Translations under genes and position numbers: made by a program
Shown: piece by piece, positions 51,696-63,700 of the stretch
Numbering within the stretch: the stretch's first letter is position 1
How the letters are laid out: each line of letters begins with the position of its first letter
Assembly: GCA_905221605.1 (NCBI GenBank)
Contig: CAJNDS010000213.1
Span: 460,212 to 524,211 of the forward strand
DNA: 64,000 bases
Direction: 5' to 3'
DNA from: Symbiodinium natans
Lineage: Eukaryota > Sar > Dinophyceae > Suessiales > Symbiodiniaceae
Notes under the pieces: generated by a model
Told to the model about the DNA's origin: nothing
What the model saw: only the letters and a program-made list of their open reading frames with translations
The model's database searches: none

Positions 51696-53534
51696 GGGGT
51701 TGATTTCTTGCCCTCTTTTTGTGTCTCCAAATCCACACACCTTTCAACACCTTGAACAACCAGCAGAACCCAGCCGACATGCACGCAAACGCACACCACC
51801 CACCAAAGCCACTTTGCACCCACATAATGACACACACCACACTCCATGACACACACACGACTCTCTGCCAAAACGCCGAAACCACGACACACCCATTCAC
51901 AATGGAAAAAACGAGGTAAACACACACAGACACCACTGCAAGGTCACTGTTTTTTTTGATTTGGTGGGTCACTTCTGAGATTCCATGCCACCTCTCATCA
52001 TGGCCAGATTGTCTTTGATTTTCCCAAAATGGCCAAACAGACATCAGGGCACACTGAAATTTTGACAGAAGATTGAGCAGAAGAAACTCTGCTTTTCTTT
52101 CAGACTGGGTGCCCTCAATTCTTTGTCTTTCGTTTTGGTTGCGTGTTGCAATTCTTCCCTGGATTCAGCACCATTCAACGAATTTTCAAAATTTCTGAAG
52201 TCTCCGAAAATGTGAAAAAACCCTCAAAATCAACACTTGATCAGTTAAATTTGTTGAATTTACTCTGGTGTTTCGCTCGCTTCGCTCGCACTTATTCACA
52301 TTCTGGTAATACACTTTGCAATTTTCAAGTGGTTTGGCTTGGGCGTCGCGCGCAACCTTAACGAATCAACACCACGGTTGAACTCGTCTCGTCCTGCAGT
52401 TGATTTCTGTCCAAACGGCACTGTCAGAGGCTTTTGAAAACACTTGTTTCAAAGCATTGAACTTTTCCAAGCTGCAGTTTCCACCGACGTTGACTCTGCA
52501 CCCTTCTTTTCTCCTCTTCTGCCTTCAGGCCTTGCACCAAAACCTGGAGAATCTGAAACCCAAGATGAGGGGCAGCAAAATTGATCGAAAAGGTAGGGAA
52601 GCTCCAGTGACCTCCACAGTTAGAGAGTTCCGGTTCCAAACAAGTTCACACTTTGCCGCCTTGCTGCCTGCTGTTCTAATTTTGGGGGAAGACTGACACA
52701 AGACTAGACTGGAACCGACTGAGAGGCTTATTTGTTTTTCTCGCAACGAGGAGCTGTGAAAGCCAGATCTGGCTTCCCGTGTGTGAAAAAAACGCTGCAA
52801 CTGGGCCCAAAAATGGCTCCTAAACTTGGATTCCAATTTGAGGCTCCAACCTGGGTAACCTTGTATGTTCACACAGAAATCCAAAATCTGGGGCCCGTTT
52901 TCGGTACCCAGAATTGAGCTGCTTTTGGAACCCATTTGGGGTCAATAATAATTGAAATCAACTCACAGACAAACAAGAATTTTTCTATTCGATACTGTTT
53001 GCATCAACACTCAAGAAAACAAAAAACGCCGTCGATACACATGTTCTTGGCTTGCCAAACTTGTCTTTAGCTGGCATTCAAGACAAAGCAGTCTTGCATT
53101 GTTCGCGTGCGATCTTTCTTGCACTGTGGAGGTCACTTCGGCTTTCCTACCTTTTGGGGTTGATTTCTTGCCCTCTTTTTGTGTCTCCAAATCCACACAC
53201 CTTTCACCACCTTGAACAACCAGCAGAACCCAGCCGACATGCACGCAAACGCACACCACCCACCAAAGCCACTTTGCACCCACATAATGACACACACCAC
53301 ACTCCATGACACACACACGACTCTCTGCCAAAACGCCGAAACCACGACACACCCATTCACAATGGAAAAAACGAGGTAAACACACACAGACACCACTGCA
53401 AGGTCACTGTTTTTTTTGATTTGGTGGGTCACTTCTGAGATTCCATGCCTTACCACCCTTTCACTGACACTTTCCTGCACACTGAAGCCAAAAACATGCA
53501 CCCGCAAACCAACTCCACTTTGCAACCACAAATG

Positions 53535-53569
<35 letters not shown>

Positions 53570-54694
53570 CCACAACACTCTTGTACATGCACACTCAGAA
53601 AAACAGCCGAAACCACAATATGCACATTCTTATGGACATCTTTAAGTTCCCGATTGCAATTTTTTCACTGTCTTTCTGGTCAATCGACAGCTTATCGGGA
53701 TGACAGCACTCACCAAAACACTTGCTGAACGATCTGTTTGTTTTTTTTGGTTTGGGGCGGTTTCTCGAAACCCTCTTTCTAAAGTTCTAAAGCTTGCAAC
53801 TTAACCGAGAGATCATCCCGACAAAAAACAAAGAAAACATTGAACAAAAGCAAGAGAAAAATTCTGTTCAGACGGGCAAAGGCAATTTGAACTGAAAAAA
53901 ACAAAAAGTGCTGCTGTGTCTGAATCTGCTGGCTGAATCTCAAGAAAATTGTCGAAGTTTCACGACTCTGGCTTCTTTCCAGTGTTTTCTCGATTTCTCC
54001 AAAGTTCAAAAAGAAAAACCAATGTTTTTGCAGTTCCTGATAACATTGAAAAAAACAATCACACTGACCTCTCATCATGGCCACATTGTCTTTGATTTTC
54101 CCAAAATGGCCAAACAGACATCAGGGCACACTGAAATTTTGACAGAAGATTGAGCAGAAGAAACTCTGCTTTTCTTTCAGACTGGGTGCCCTCAATTCTT
54201 TGTCTTTCGTTTTGGTTGCGTGTTGCAATTCTTCCCTGGATTCAGCACCATTCAACGAATTTTCAAAATTTCTGAAGTCTCCGAAAATGTGAAAAAACCC
54301 TCAAAATCAACACTTGATCAGTTAAATTTGTTGAATTTACTCTGGTGTTTCGCTCGCTTCGCTCGCACTTATTCACATTCTGGTAATACACTTTGCAATT
54401 TTCAAGTGGTTTGGCTTGGGCGTCGCGCGCAACCTTAACGAATCAACACCACGGTTGAACTCGTCTCGTCCTGCAGTTGATTTCTGTCCAAACGGCACTG
54501 TCAGAGGCTTTTGAAAACACTTGTTTCAAAGCATTGAACTTTTCCAAGCTGCAGTTTCCACCGACGTTGACTCTGCACCCTTCTTTTCTCCTCTTCTGCC
54601 TTCAGGCCTTGCACCAAAACCTGGAGAATCTGAAACCCAAGATGAGGGGCAGCAAAATTGATCGAAAAGGTAGGGAAGCTCCAGTGACCTCCAC

Positions 54695-55696
54695 AGTTAG
54701 AGAGTTCCGGTTCCAAACAAGTTCACACTTTGCCGCCTTGCTGCCTGCTGTTCTAATTTTGGGGGAAGACTGACACAAGACTTAGACTGGAACCGACTGA
54801 GAGGCTTATTTGTTTTTCTCGCAACGAGGAGCTGTGAAAGCCAGATCTGGCTTCCCGTGTGTGAAAAAAACGCTGCAACTGGGCCCAAAAATGGCTCCTA
54901 AACTTGGATTCCAATTTGAGGCTCCAACCTGGGTGGCCTTGTATGTTCACACGCCCGTTTTCGGTACCCAGAATTGAGCTGCTTCTGGAACCCATTTGGG
55001 GTCAATAATAATTGAAATCAACTCACAGACAAACAAGAATTTTTTATATTCGATACTGTTTGCATCAACACTCAAGAAAACAAAAAACGCCGTCGATACA
55101 CATGTTCTTGGCTTGCCAAACTTGTCTTTAGCTGGCATTCAAGACAAAGCAGTCTTGCATTGTTCGCGTGCGATCTTTCTTGCACTGTTAGAGAGTTCCG
55201 GTTCCAAACAAGTTCACACTTTGCCGCCTTGCTGCCTGCTGTTCTAATTTTGGGGGAAGACTGACACAAGACTAGACTGGAACCGACTGAGAGGCTTATT
55301 TGTTTTTCTCGCAACGAGGAGCTGTGAAAGCCAGATCTGGCTTCCCGTGTGTGAAAAAAACGCTGCAACTGGGCCCAAAAATGGCTCCTAAACTTGGATT
55401 CCAATTTGAGGCTCCAACCTGGGTGGCCTTGTATGTTCACACAGGAAATCCAAAATCTGGGGCCCGTTTTCGGTACCCAGAATTGAGCTGCTTTTGGAAC
55501 CCATTTGGGGTCAATAATAATTGAAATCAACTCACAGACAAACAAGAATTTTTCTATTCGATACTGTTTGCATCAACACTCAAGAAAACAAAAAACGCCG
55601 TCGATACACATGTTCTTGGCTTGCCAAACTTGTCTTTAGCTGGCATTCAAGACAAAGCAGTCTTGCATTGTTCGCGTGCGATCTTTCTTGCACTGT
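54695..55696 (+). repeat. Tandem duplication of the inverted-repeat-enclosed segment, unit 3
   Basis: GCACTGT at about 55183-55189 is followed directly by TAGAGAGTTCCGG, so the inner segment repeats with its junction at the inner end of the inverted repeat. The first copy lacks about 27 bp (near 54952). Confidence 0.9.
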
Positions 55697-58510
55697 GGAG
55701 GTCACTTCGGCTTTCCTACCTTTTGGGGTTGATTTCTTGCCCTCTTTTTGTGTCTCCAAATCCACACACCTTTCACCACCTTGAACAACCAGCAGAACCC
55801 AGCCGACATGCACGCAAACGCACACCACCCACCAAAGCCACTTTGCACCCACATAATGACACACACCACACTCCATGACACACACACGACTCTCTGCCAA
55901 AACGCCGAAACCACGACACACCCATTCACAATGGAAAAAACGAGGTAAACACACACAGACACCACTGCAAGGTCACTGTTTTTTTTGATTTGGTGGGTCA
56001 CTTCTGAGATTCCATGCCTTACCACCCTTTCACTGACACTTTCCTGCACACTGAAGCCAAAAACATGCACCCGCAAACCAACTCCACTTTGCAACCACAA
56101 ATGCTCACACACACACACACACATCCACAACACTCTTGTACATGCACACTCAGAAAAACAGCCGAAACCACAATATGCACATTCTTATGGACATCTTTAA
56201 GTTCCCGATTGCAATTTTTTCACTGTCTTTCTGGTCAATCGACAGCTTATCGGGCTGACAGCACTCACCAAAACACTTGCTGAACGATCTGTTTGTTTTT
56301 TTTGGTTTGGGGCGGTTTCTCGAAACCCTCTTTCTAAAGTTCTAAAGCTTGCAACTTAACCGAGAGATCATCCCGACAAAAAACAAAGAAAACATTGAAC
56401 AAAAGCAAGAGAAAAATTCTGTTCAGACGGGCAAAGGCAATTTGAACTGAAAAAAAACAAAAAGTGCTGCTGTGTCTGAATCTGCTGGCTGAATCTCAAG
56501 AAAATTGTCGAAGTTTCACGACTCTGGCTTCTTTCCAGTGTTTTCTCGATTTCTCCAAAGTTCAAAAAGAAAAACCAATGTTTTTGCAGTTCCTGATAAC
56601 ATTGAAAAAAACAATCACACTGACCTCTCATCATGGCCAGATTGTCTTTGATTTTCCCAAAATGGCCAAACAGACATCAGGGCACACTGAAATTTTGACA
56701 GAAGATTGAGCAGAAGAAACTCTGCTTTTCTTTCAGACTGGGTGCCCTCAATTCTTTGTCTTTCGTTTTGGTTGCGTGTTGCAATTCTTCCCTGGATTCA
56801 GCACCATTCAACGAATTTTCAAAATTTCTGAAGTCTCCGAAAATGTGAAAAAACCCTCAAAATCAACACTTGATCAGTTAAATTTGTTGAATTTACTCTG
56901 GTGTTTCGCTCGCTTCGCTCGCACTTATTCACATTCTGGTAATACACTTTGCAATTTTCAAGTGGTTTGGCTTGGGCGTCGCGCGCAACCTTAACGAATC
57001 AACACCACGGTTGAACTCGTCTCGTCCTGCAGTTGATTTCTGTCCAAACGGCACTGTCAGAGGCTTTTGAAAACACTTGTTTCAAAGCATTGAACTTTTC
57101 CAAGCTGCAGTTTCCACCGACGTTGACTCTGCACCCTTCTTTTCTCCTCTTCTGCCTTCAGGCCTTGCACCAAAACCTGGAGAATCTGAAACCCAAGATG
57201 AGGGGCAGCAAAATTGATCGAAAAGGTAGGGAAGCTCCAGTGACCTCCACAGTTAGAGAGTTCCGGTTCCAAACAAGTTCACACTTTGCCGCCTTGCTGC
57301 CTGCTGTTCTAATTTTGGGGGAAGACTGACACAAGACTAGACTGGAACCGACTGAGAGGCTTATTTGTTTTTCTCGCAACGAGGAGCTGTGAAAGCCAGA
57401 TCTGGCTTCCCGTGTGTGAAAAAAACGCTGCAACTGGGCCCAAAAATGGCTCCTAAACTTGGATTCCAATTTGAGGCTCCAACCTGGGTGGCCTTGTATG
57501 TTCACACAGGAAATCCAAAATCTGGGGCCCGTTTTCGGTACCCAGAATTGAGCTGCTTTTGGAACCCATTTGGGGTCAATAATAATTGAAATCAACTCAC
57601 AGACAAACAAGAATTTTTTCTATTCGATACTGTTTGCATCAACACTCAAGAAAACAAAAAACGCCGTCGATACACATGTTCTTGGCTTGCCAAACTTGTC
57701 TTTAGCTGGCATTCAAGACAAAGCAGTCTTGCATTGTTCGCGTGCGATCTTTCTTGCACTGTGGAGGTCACTTCGGCTTTCCTACCTTTTGGGGTTGATT
57801 TCTTGCCCTCTTTTTGTGTCTCCAAATCCACACACCTTTCACCACCTTGAACAACCAGCAGAACCCAGCCGACATGCACGCAAACGCACACCACCCACCA
57901 AAGCCACTTTGCACCCACATAATGACACACACCACACTCCATGACACACACACGACTCTCTGCCAAAACGCCGAAACCACGACACACCCATTCACAATGG
58001 AAAAAACGAGGTAAACACACACACAGACACCACTGCAAGGTCACTGTTTTTTTTGATTTGGTGGGTCACTTCTGAGATTCCATGCCACCTCTCATCATGG
58101 CCAGATTGTCTTTGATTTTCCCAAAATGGCCAAACAGACATCAGGGCACACTGAAATTTTGACAGAAGATTGAGCAGAAGAAACTCTGCTTTTCTTTCAG
58201 AATGGGTGCCCTCAATTCTTTGTCTTTCGTTTTGGTTGCGTGTTGCAATTTCTTCCCTGGATTCAGCACCATTCAACGAATTTTCAAAATTTCTGAAGTC
58301 TCCGAAAATGTGAAAAAACCCTCAAAATCAACACTTGATCAGTTAAATTTGTTGAATTTACTCTGGTGTTTCGCTCGCTTCGCTCGCACTTATTCACATT
58401 CTGGTAATACACTTTGCAATTTTCAAGTGGTTTGGCTTGGGCGTCGCGCGCAACCTTAACGAATCAACACCACGGTTGAACTCGTCTCGTCCTGCAGTTG
58501 ATTTCTGTCC

Positions 58511-58700
58511 TTTTTTTTTTTTGGAATGACGCCTCTTTACTACATCAGTAGCACAGTAGGCCGGTCTTGTTGGGCTCGACGTAAAGGGTGAAACAAAGTC
58601 AGCGCACACAAACCGCAAACACACGAAGCAACCACCAAGCAACAACCGACAAACCAAGAAAACAAACCAACCAAGAAACAAGGCAAGCAAGGGCGCTGAA
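58511..58700 (-). mobile_element. SINE-like 3' end, copy 3, truncating the tandem array
   Basis: Plus-strand T12 (58511-58522) abuts array sequence. Minus strand reads GTTTCACCCTTTACGTCGAG, CCGGCCTACTGTGCTACTG, ATGTAGTAAAGAGGCGTC, then A12. T/G-rich sequence precedes it (plus 58600-58690 is CA/AC-rich). It could be the 3' end of a longer minus-strand element reaching the 60797-63901 ORF. Confidence 0.58.
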
Positions 58701-58959
58701 CTACAATCTACCCCCCCGGACTCAGGACTCGAAGTCGCCAATGAAGTTCCGGTTCACGAAGAAGCGCTGAGCTTGTGGGGGAATCGCAAAATGCGACATT
58801 GCCAGATTCACAAAACCACCATCATGTAGCCACTGGTGCGGCCGCGGTTCTTCAAACCGGTGTCATCAGAAGAGGTTCAGGTCACGAACACGTTGTCAAG
58901 GAGGGACAACCGGCACCCAATGGCGGTAAGATGCTGTGTGTCAGACTCCCTAGGAGGGA

Positions 58960-60750
58960 TGAATGAGGTGCATGTGCCCCATGGTGGTCAGCCAGTGGGG
59001 ACTTAACAGCAAGAACAGTCAAGGCAAGACCGGCCCAGGGCACTCCATGGTGGTCAGCCAGTGGAGTAGCGCCGAGCGCATGGTGCTCCATTCCCCCTTT
59101 GTGTACAAGTGCCCACCCAGAGAGGTGTCCCCTCCTGGCACAGGGGGCATATGCCCCAAGGAGGTCAGCCAGTTGGGACTGAACCGCAAGAGCAGTTAAA
59201 CCAGGACCGGCCCAGGGCACTCCATGGTGGTCAACCAATGGAGTAGCTCCGAGCACAGGGTTCTCCAGTCACCCTGGTGCACAAGTGCCCACCCACAGGG
59301 GTGTCCACCTACAGCCAGAGAGTCTCTGCGAGAGTAGCAACAGCTACCGATTCCACGGGGAGAGCCCACAGCGAGTTACCAAACCCGAAACGCCACAGGG
59401 TTAAAGTAACAACGAGGCACCTCCCAGCCCATGTATCACACAAAGGGCCGCGCAACCTTGGCGCTGGCCAGCGCCTCGGCACGAAGCAGATCCTTCCAAG
59501 CCCAAATCCGCAAGGTACGTCAGTACGGAGACAGGAGGGCTCACCTCACGTCGGTGCCGAAGTGCAAGGATCTCCATGGTATTGCGGCTTTGCTCTAATC
59601 GGGGCCTTCAGGCAGTATCCACGCGGGCGAAAAGCCCACTTGTCCTGCCGAAGGCCAATGCTCAGACGAAGGCGACCCTCTAGAGTCTTCAGACGACCAA
59701 GTTTTTCTACAAGCGGGGAATGGTTCCCTGCCAAGCCCGCGGGTGCATAGTCTCCACGTAGAAGTGTCCACAGCCAGAGTTGAAGTATAAAGTTGCCCCA
59801 TGGTGGTCAGCCATTTGGGACTTTACGGCAAGATCAAAGGATAGGACCAGCCCAGAGCCCTCCATGGTGGTTAGCCAGTGGAGCCTCTCCGAGCACAAGA
59901 CGCAACGTGCTTTCGGACTCAAAGGAGTCCCGTCCAACGGCCAAGGCGGGCATAGCTGCCTCTCGCTAATCAGAGCAGTCCGGTAAACCCAAGCAAACGG
60001 GGACCCCGCCCCCCGTCTGAAGCGGGCGAGTCCCCTAGTCGACACTTCGCACTCATGGCCAAGCGACCATCCTTTTGGCCGGTGGGGGTAGAGGGTTCAA
60101 TAACCAAAATCAGCCCCTCCGTGCCCAAACCGACAGACGTCGGCGAGGAGATGTGAGGGCTCACATCACGCTTGGCCACCTACCGATGGGGAGGTAGCCA
60201 TGTATGGCTGCTCAAACAAAGGCACAGATAGACACCCAAGAAGGCAGGGAGCCCCACAACAGTCCAAACACAGGCAAGAAAGGCTTTTGAGAAGGCCGGT
60301 TGTCCACAAGTGCTCGATAGTGCATTACCAGGGAAGTGGGAACCTGCTCTCCGCGCTGAAGAGTCCATAGCTCAGAAGCAGCATCACTAGCTGGCCTCCT
60401 CCACTTGACATGACGCCGTTGCACGACCAGGGGGTGTCGCCGTCCAGATGAGGGGTAGGCAACACTCAGGCCCGAGGGACTACACACGGTCGAAGCACAG
60501 AGAAGCGGGCAACCTGCCCACCTAGAGGGGGTGGAGGACAAGAAGATTGGCCGTTGTCCCGACAACAAACTGGAACATCTAAGCAGGACAGGTTCAGGAT
60601 AGTCCGTGGCAGCTGGCTAAATCCAACCAGTGGCAATGGCCACGAGAGGCCTGCCAGACCCACAATGTCCCGAGGCAGTTTTGCGGCATGTATCCGCGAA
60701 GAGATGTGAGGGCTCACATCACGCTAGGCAGCATGCCATGAAAGGACTCA
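58960..60750. ncRNA. Modular non-coding region with repeated hairpins
   Basis: Six related 24-nt hairpins sit in three A/B pairs: 58977-59000 and 59043-59066; 59154-59177 and 59220-59243; 59796-59819 and 59860-59883. The A type has a CCCC/GGGG or CCCAA/TTGGG stem and the B type CTCCA/TGGAG, with a shared TGGTCAG loop region. A and B are linked by ACTTAAC/ACTGAACC-GCAAGA and GGCCCAGGGCA. A second hairpin, GATGTGAG-GG-CTCACATC, occurs at about 60153-60170 and 60704-60721. Open frames are short and repetitive. Transcription is not shown; minus-strand continuation of the 60797-63901 unit (3' UTR) is the simplest context. Confidence 0.5.
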
Positions 60751-60796
60751 TCGTTCGCCTGGCGTTAATAGGAGCCTGCAAGTGACAGTTTGCGGT

Positions 60797-63700
60797 TCAT
60801 TGCCAGGAACCATCCCAGTCCTGACGCCGAGAGCGATGACCAGCTGAGGTGTTATGGGAACGCGTACGGTTGGGCGTGACCTGCATTGGGGGCGGCTCTT
60901 GCTCCTCCACCCCCCACTCAGGGATGCCATCCGGAATGGGGACACCGATGTATTTGTTCATTGAGGTTTGGGCCGCGAGCCACATCCCCCGTACAGCTTC
61001 CTGGATTTGCCTGTATTGCACAACACCTTCGTCCTTATACCGGTAGGGGAAGGAGGTGACTGTAGCACGAAGGGCCGAAGGATCAGGGTCCTTGGGGGTG
61101 CTATGACAGTACATCCGAAACCAGAAGCTGTTGAGTCGCTGCTTGGTTGGATGTTTGGCTCGCATGAGTCCCTTAATGGCAGCCCAATGGGCCGTGGCGG
61201 CGTCATACCACGCATTTTGAGGACGTCGGGGCCCATGCTTGGTGGGTGTGGTGCTGATCCCTTTCCAATGCTCATCAAAGATGACTGGTAGCCGAAAAGG
61301 GGCGGAGACATCCACTTCTCGCAAAGCTGCAAGATCAGTGGTGCGCAGCTCCGAGAAGCGCCAATCGTTTACCTGTGCCTCGGGTTCGTCCTCCAGGTCT
61401 GACATGTCATCCATTGGGCAGGGAGAACCGTCGTTAGGTTCAGAAGAGATGCTGACGACCTCCGGCGAGGTTGCTTCAGTGTTCGCCTCCACCGGCGCAG
61501 CACAGGGCGAGGAGAGCAAGCACTCCAGGGGCAACACTCGCCGCAGAAAGACAGCCATGCGGTGTGAAGTGTCAGGCCATTCCAAGTTAAAAACTGACCA
61601 AAAATGTTCGATATCTTGGTTGGCTACCGAGGCCACAAGAGCAAGCCGGATGGCGTCAAGGAAATGGGCAGGAGAACGGTCCGGCCTAAATTCTTGATAG
61701 TGCCTTTGCCCAAGGGTTTGTGTGCCCTGTAGCGTGATGCCTAGGAACGTGTTCAAGTTGGGCTGAGCAAGCCTGGCCGTCTCCACGTCCGTATGCTGAG
61801 CAGCTGCGGCCCATGCCTGCAGGGCTTCTTGGGAGGCTTGACCAGTGACTTGTGGTAGTCCACTGTGCGCGTCCACTACATATTTGGTAGTAGGGCATTT
61901 GGGACACCGATACGCGCGGCCAGCCAAGAAGGCCACCATGGCTGCAGGCGGCACATTGATTTGCAGGTCAGTAATTTTATTGTCAGATTCAGGGAAACCA
62001 AGAACAATGGGCAACCCTGCAGTACGCTCCAGGGGACCTTTTTGGTGGGACTCGAATGCGAGCAGCAGTGCCCCCAGCCAATAATCTGGGTCAGCGTAGC
62101 TGAGCATTGCCGGAAAACTGGCATTGATGACACTCGGCAAGTCCGACACCGCGGAAAACAGATCCGCGATGTACTGCGCTGTGGTAAGAAAGCCATACCC
62201 CACCAGGGACTCCGAAAGTCTTGCTTTGTCTAGCTGCGGGACCGAGCAATCCAACATTGCAGCAAGGTCGAAGTGCTGCAATGCCCCCGACAATCTAAGG
62301 CACTGCATGATGATAGGGTCATAGACCTTCAAATACGCCGCCGGAAACGTTTCAGGCAAGTGCAGTAGCGTGTCAGCAATTCCGAGCAGCATATCCGAGT
62401 CTAGCAGCTGGTTCGGTATGCCGTTCAGAAACTCCTCACAGGCCCTATATGCCCGAAGCTGCTGGCAGTGTGTTGTGAGGTGTTGCGAGTCCCGCAGGCT
62501 CATGTAGGGCCGAGGTTTGACATTCTTACCGAAGTGATGGCCCTCTGCAAGTGCGCGCCACATGAGATCACAGACCGAGACTGTGTTGCTCTGCATGATG
62601 GGTGCGCAGGCTGGGGAGCTGGGGTCGCGGGAGCTGCTGGGCTCGCTAGGCCCTCGGGGCTTGGCTTTTGGTGGTTCCAGCTGCTGAGAGCCATCTTCGT
62701 CCAAAGTGAGAGGCCGACTTTCCTTCCGAGCTTGGACAGCGGGCACAGGCACGAAGGGGATAGGCGCCAGACCAGGGGGAGGCATGAGGATATCCGATTT
62801 TGGTTCCGCCCGGCCAAGTGAGTCCGTGGGAGGCTTAGTGCAAGAGGGCTGCGACGCCTCAACCGTCCTAGTCCCATCCGGAGATGCTGTGTGCGTGCGC
62901 CGAATCCGGGGGCTGGGTGGACGTCGTACGCCAGGCGGCGGGTCCCTGATATTGCCGCCACTACGGGTTGGGCACGAGGCGGCGCTACCCCCTCCGATCC
63001 TGTGATCAACTTCGCTGGAGGGAGTCGTCACACAGGCATCCAGAACGACAGGACTCACAGCCGGCACCACCGCAGGTGCTTTCGCTGCTTGCTCCTTCGT
63101 CAATGGTCCTCTTTCCCGCGTTGGGGTGCCGCAGGGGGTTCGGGAAGCGTCCCGTTTAGCTGGCGGAGGCGGGCTGACAGCTGCCGCAATGGAGCCCCTC
63201 GCGGCCCGGGGACCAGGCATAAGCCATGGTGTGCCCCACCGCTCGCCATGGCGCGCATTTGTGGTAGCTTCGCCTTGGGCTGGCGATTGTTGCGGCGCCG
63301 GAACCTCGACCGCAGTAGCAACTACCACATCGGGACTGGTACTACCCGCGGGCACAGGGCTGTTTCCCGGGGAGTCCACATCAATCGCAGTTTCGGAGGC
63401 CGCCTGACCCGTACGAACAGGTAGGAGGTGAAGACCACGGGGGGCTCGCAGTATGCCGGCCTTATGTTCGAAAGCCGGGTCAGCGCGTTGAGCCGATCCC
63501 CGCGTGGGCGGCATCCTAATGCTGGTGTCCCCTAATAAGTAAGTGAGGTACTGGGCGACCCCATCTCCTTCCCTCACAGGCTGGAAGGGGACACAATACA
63601 CAGCATTGGGCAGGGGCTCCAGGACGAAGCCGCGGGCTTGCAGACTATCAATGGTGCCCGAGTAGGAGTTGCAGGTGAAAGAGGGACTCCCCCATCCTTC

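Larger units (their letters stand above)
49597..58510 (+). repeat. Tandem array of a 2.07-kb unit (five units, variable length)
   Basis: The anchor TGGAGGTCACTTCGGC occurs at 49601, 51667, 53127, 55696 and 57762, giving unit lengths 2066, 1460, 2569 and 2066, plus a truncated fifth. Units are nearly identical. Units 2 and 5 lack about 606 bp (between ATTCCATGCC and ACCTCTCATCATGG). Unit 3 carries an extra 505-bp duplication (54695-55188 against 55189-55696). The fifth unit is cut at 58510 by a poly-T run. (CA)n lengths differ between units (for example 53537-53569). Confidence 0.96.

Noticed and set aside
49548-58044. Cys/Val/Trp-rich minus frames (84-157 codons) repeated in each array unit
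   Set aside because: Derived from CA-rich sequence (CACACAC, ACACCAC). Repetition reflects unit duplication and not selection on a protein.
58977-59243. CRISPR-like spaced repeats
   Set aside because: Only two regular copies, with conserved and not variable spacers, in a eukaryotic context; a hairpin module tandem duplication fits.
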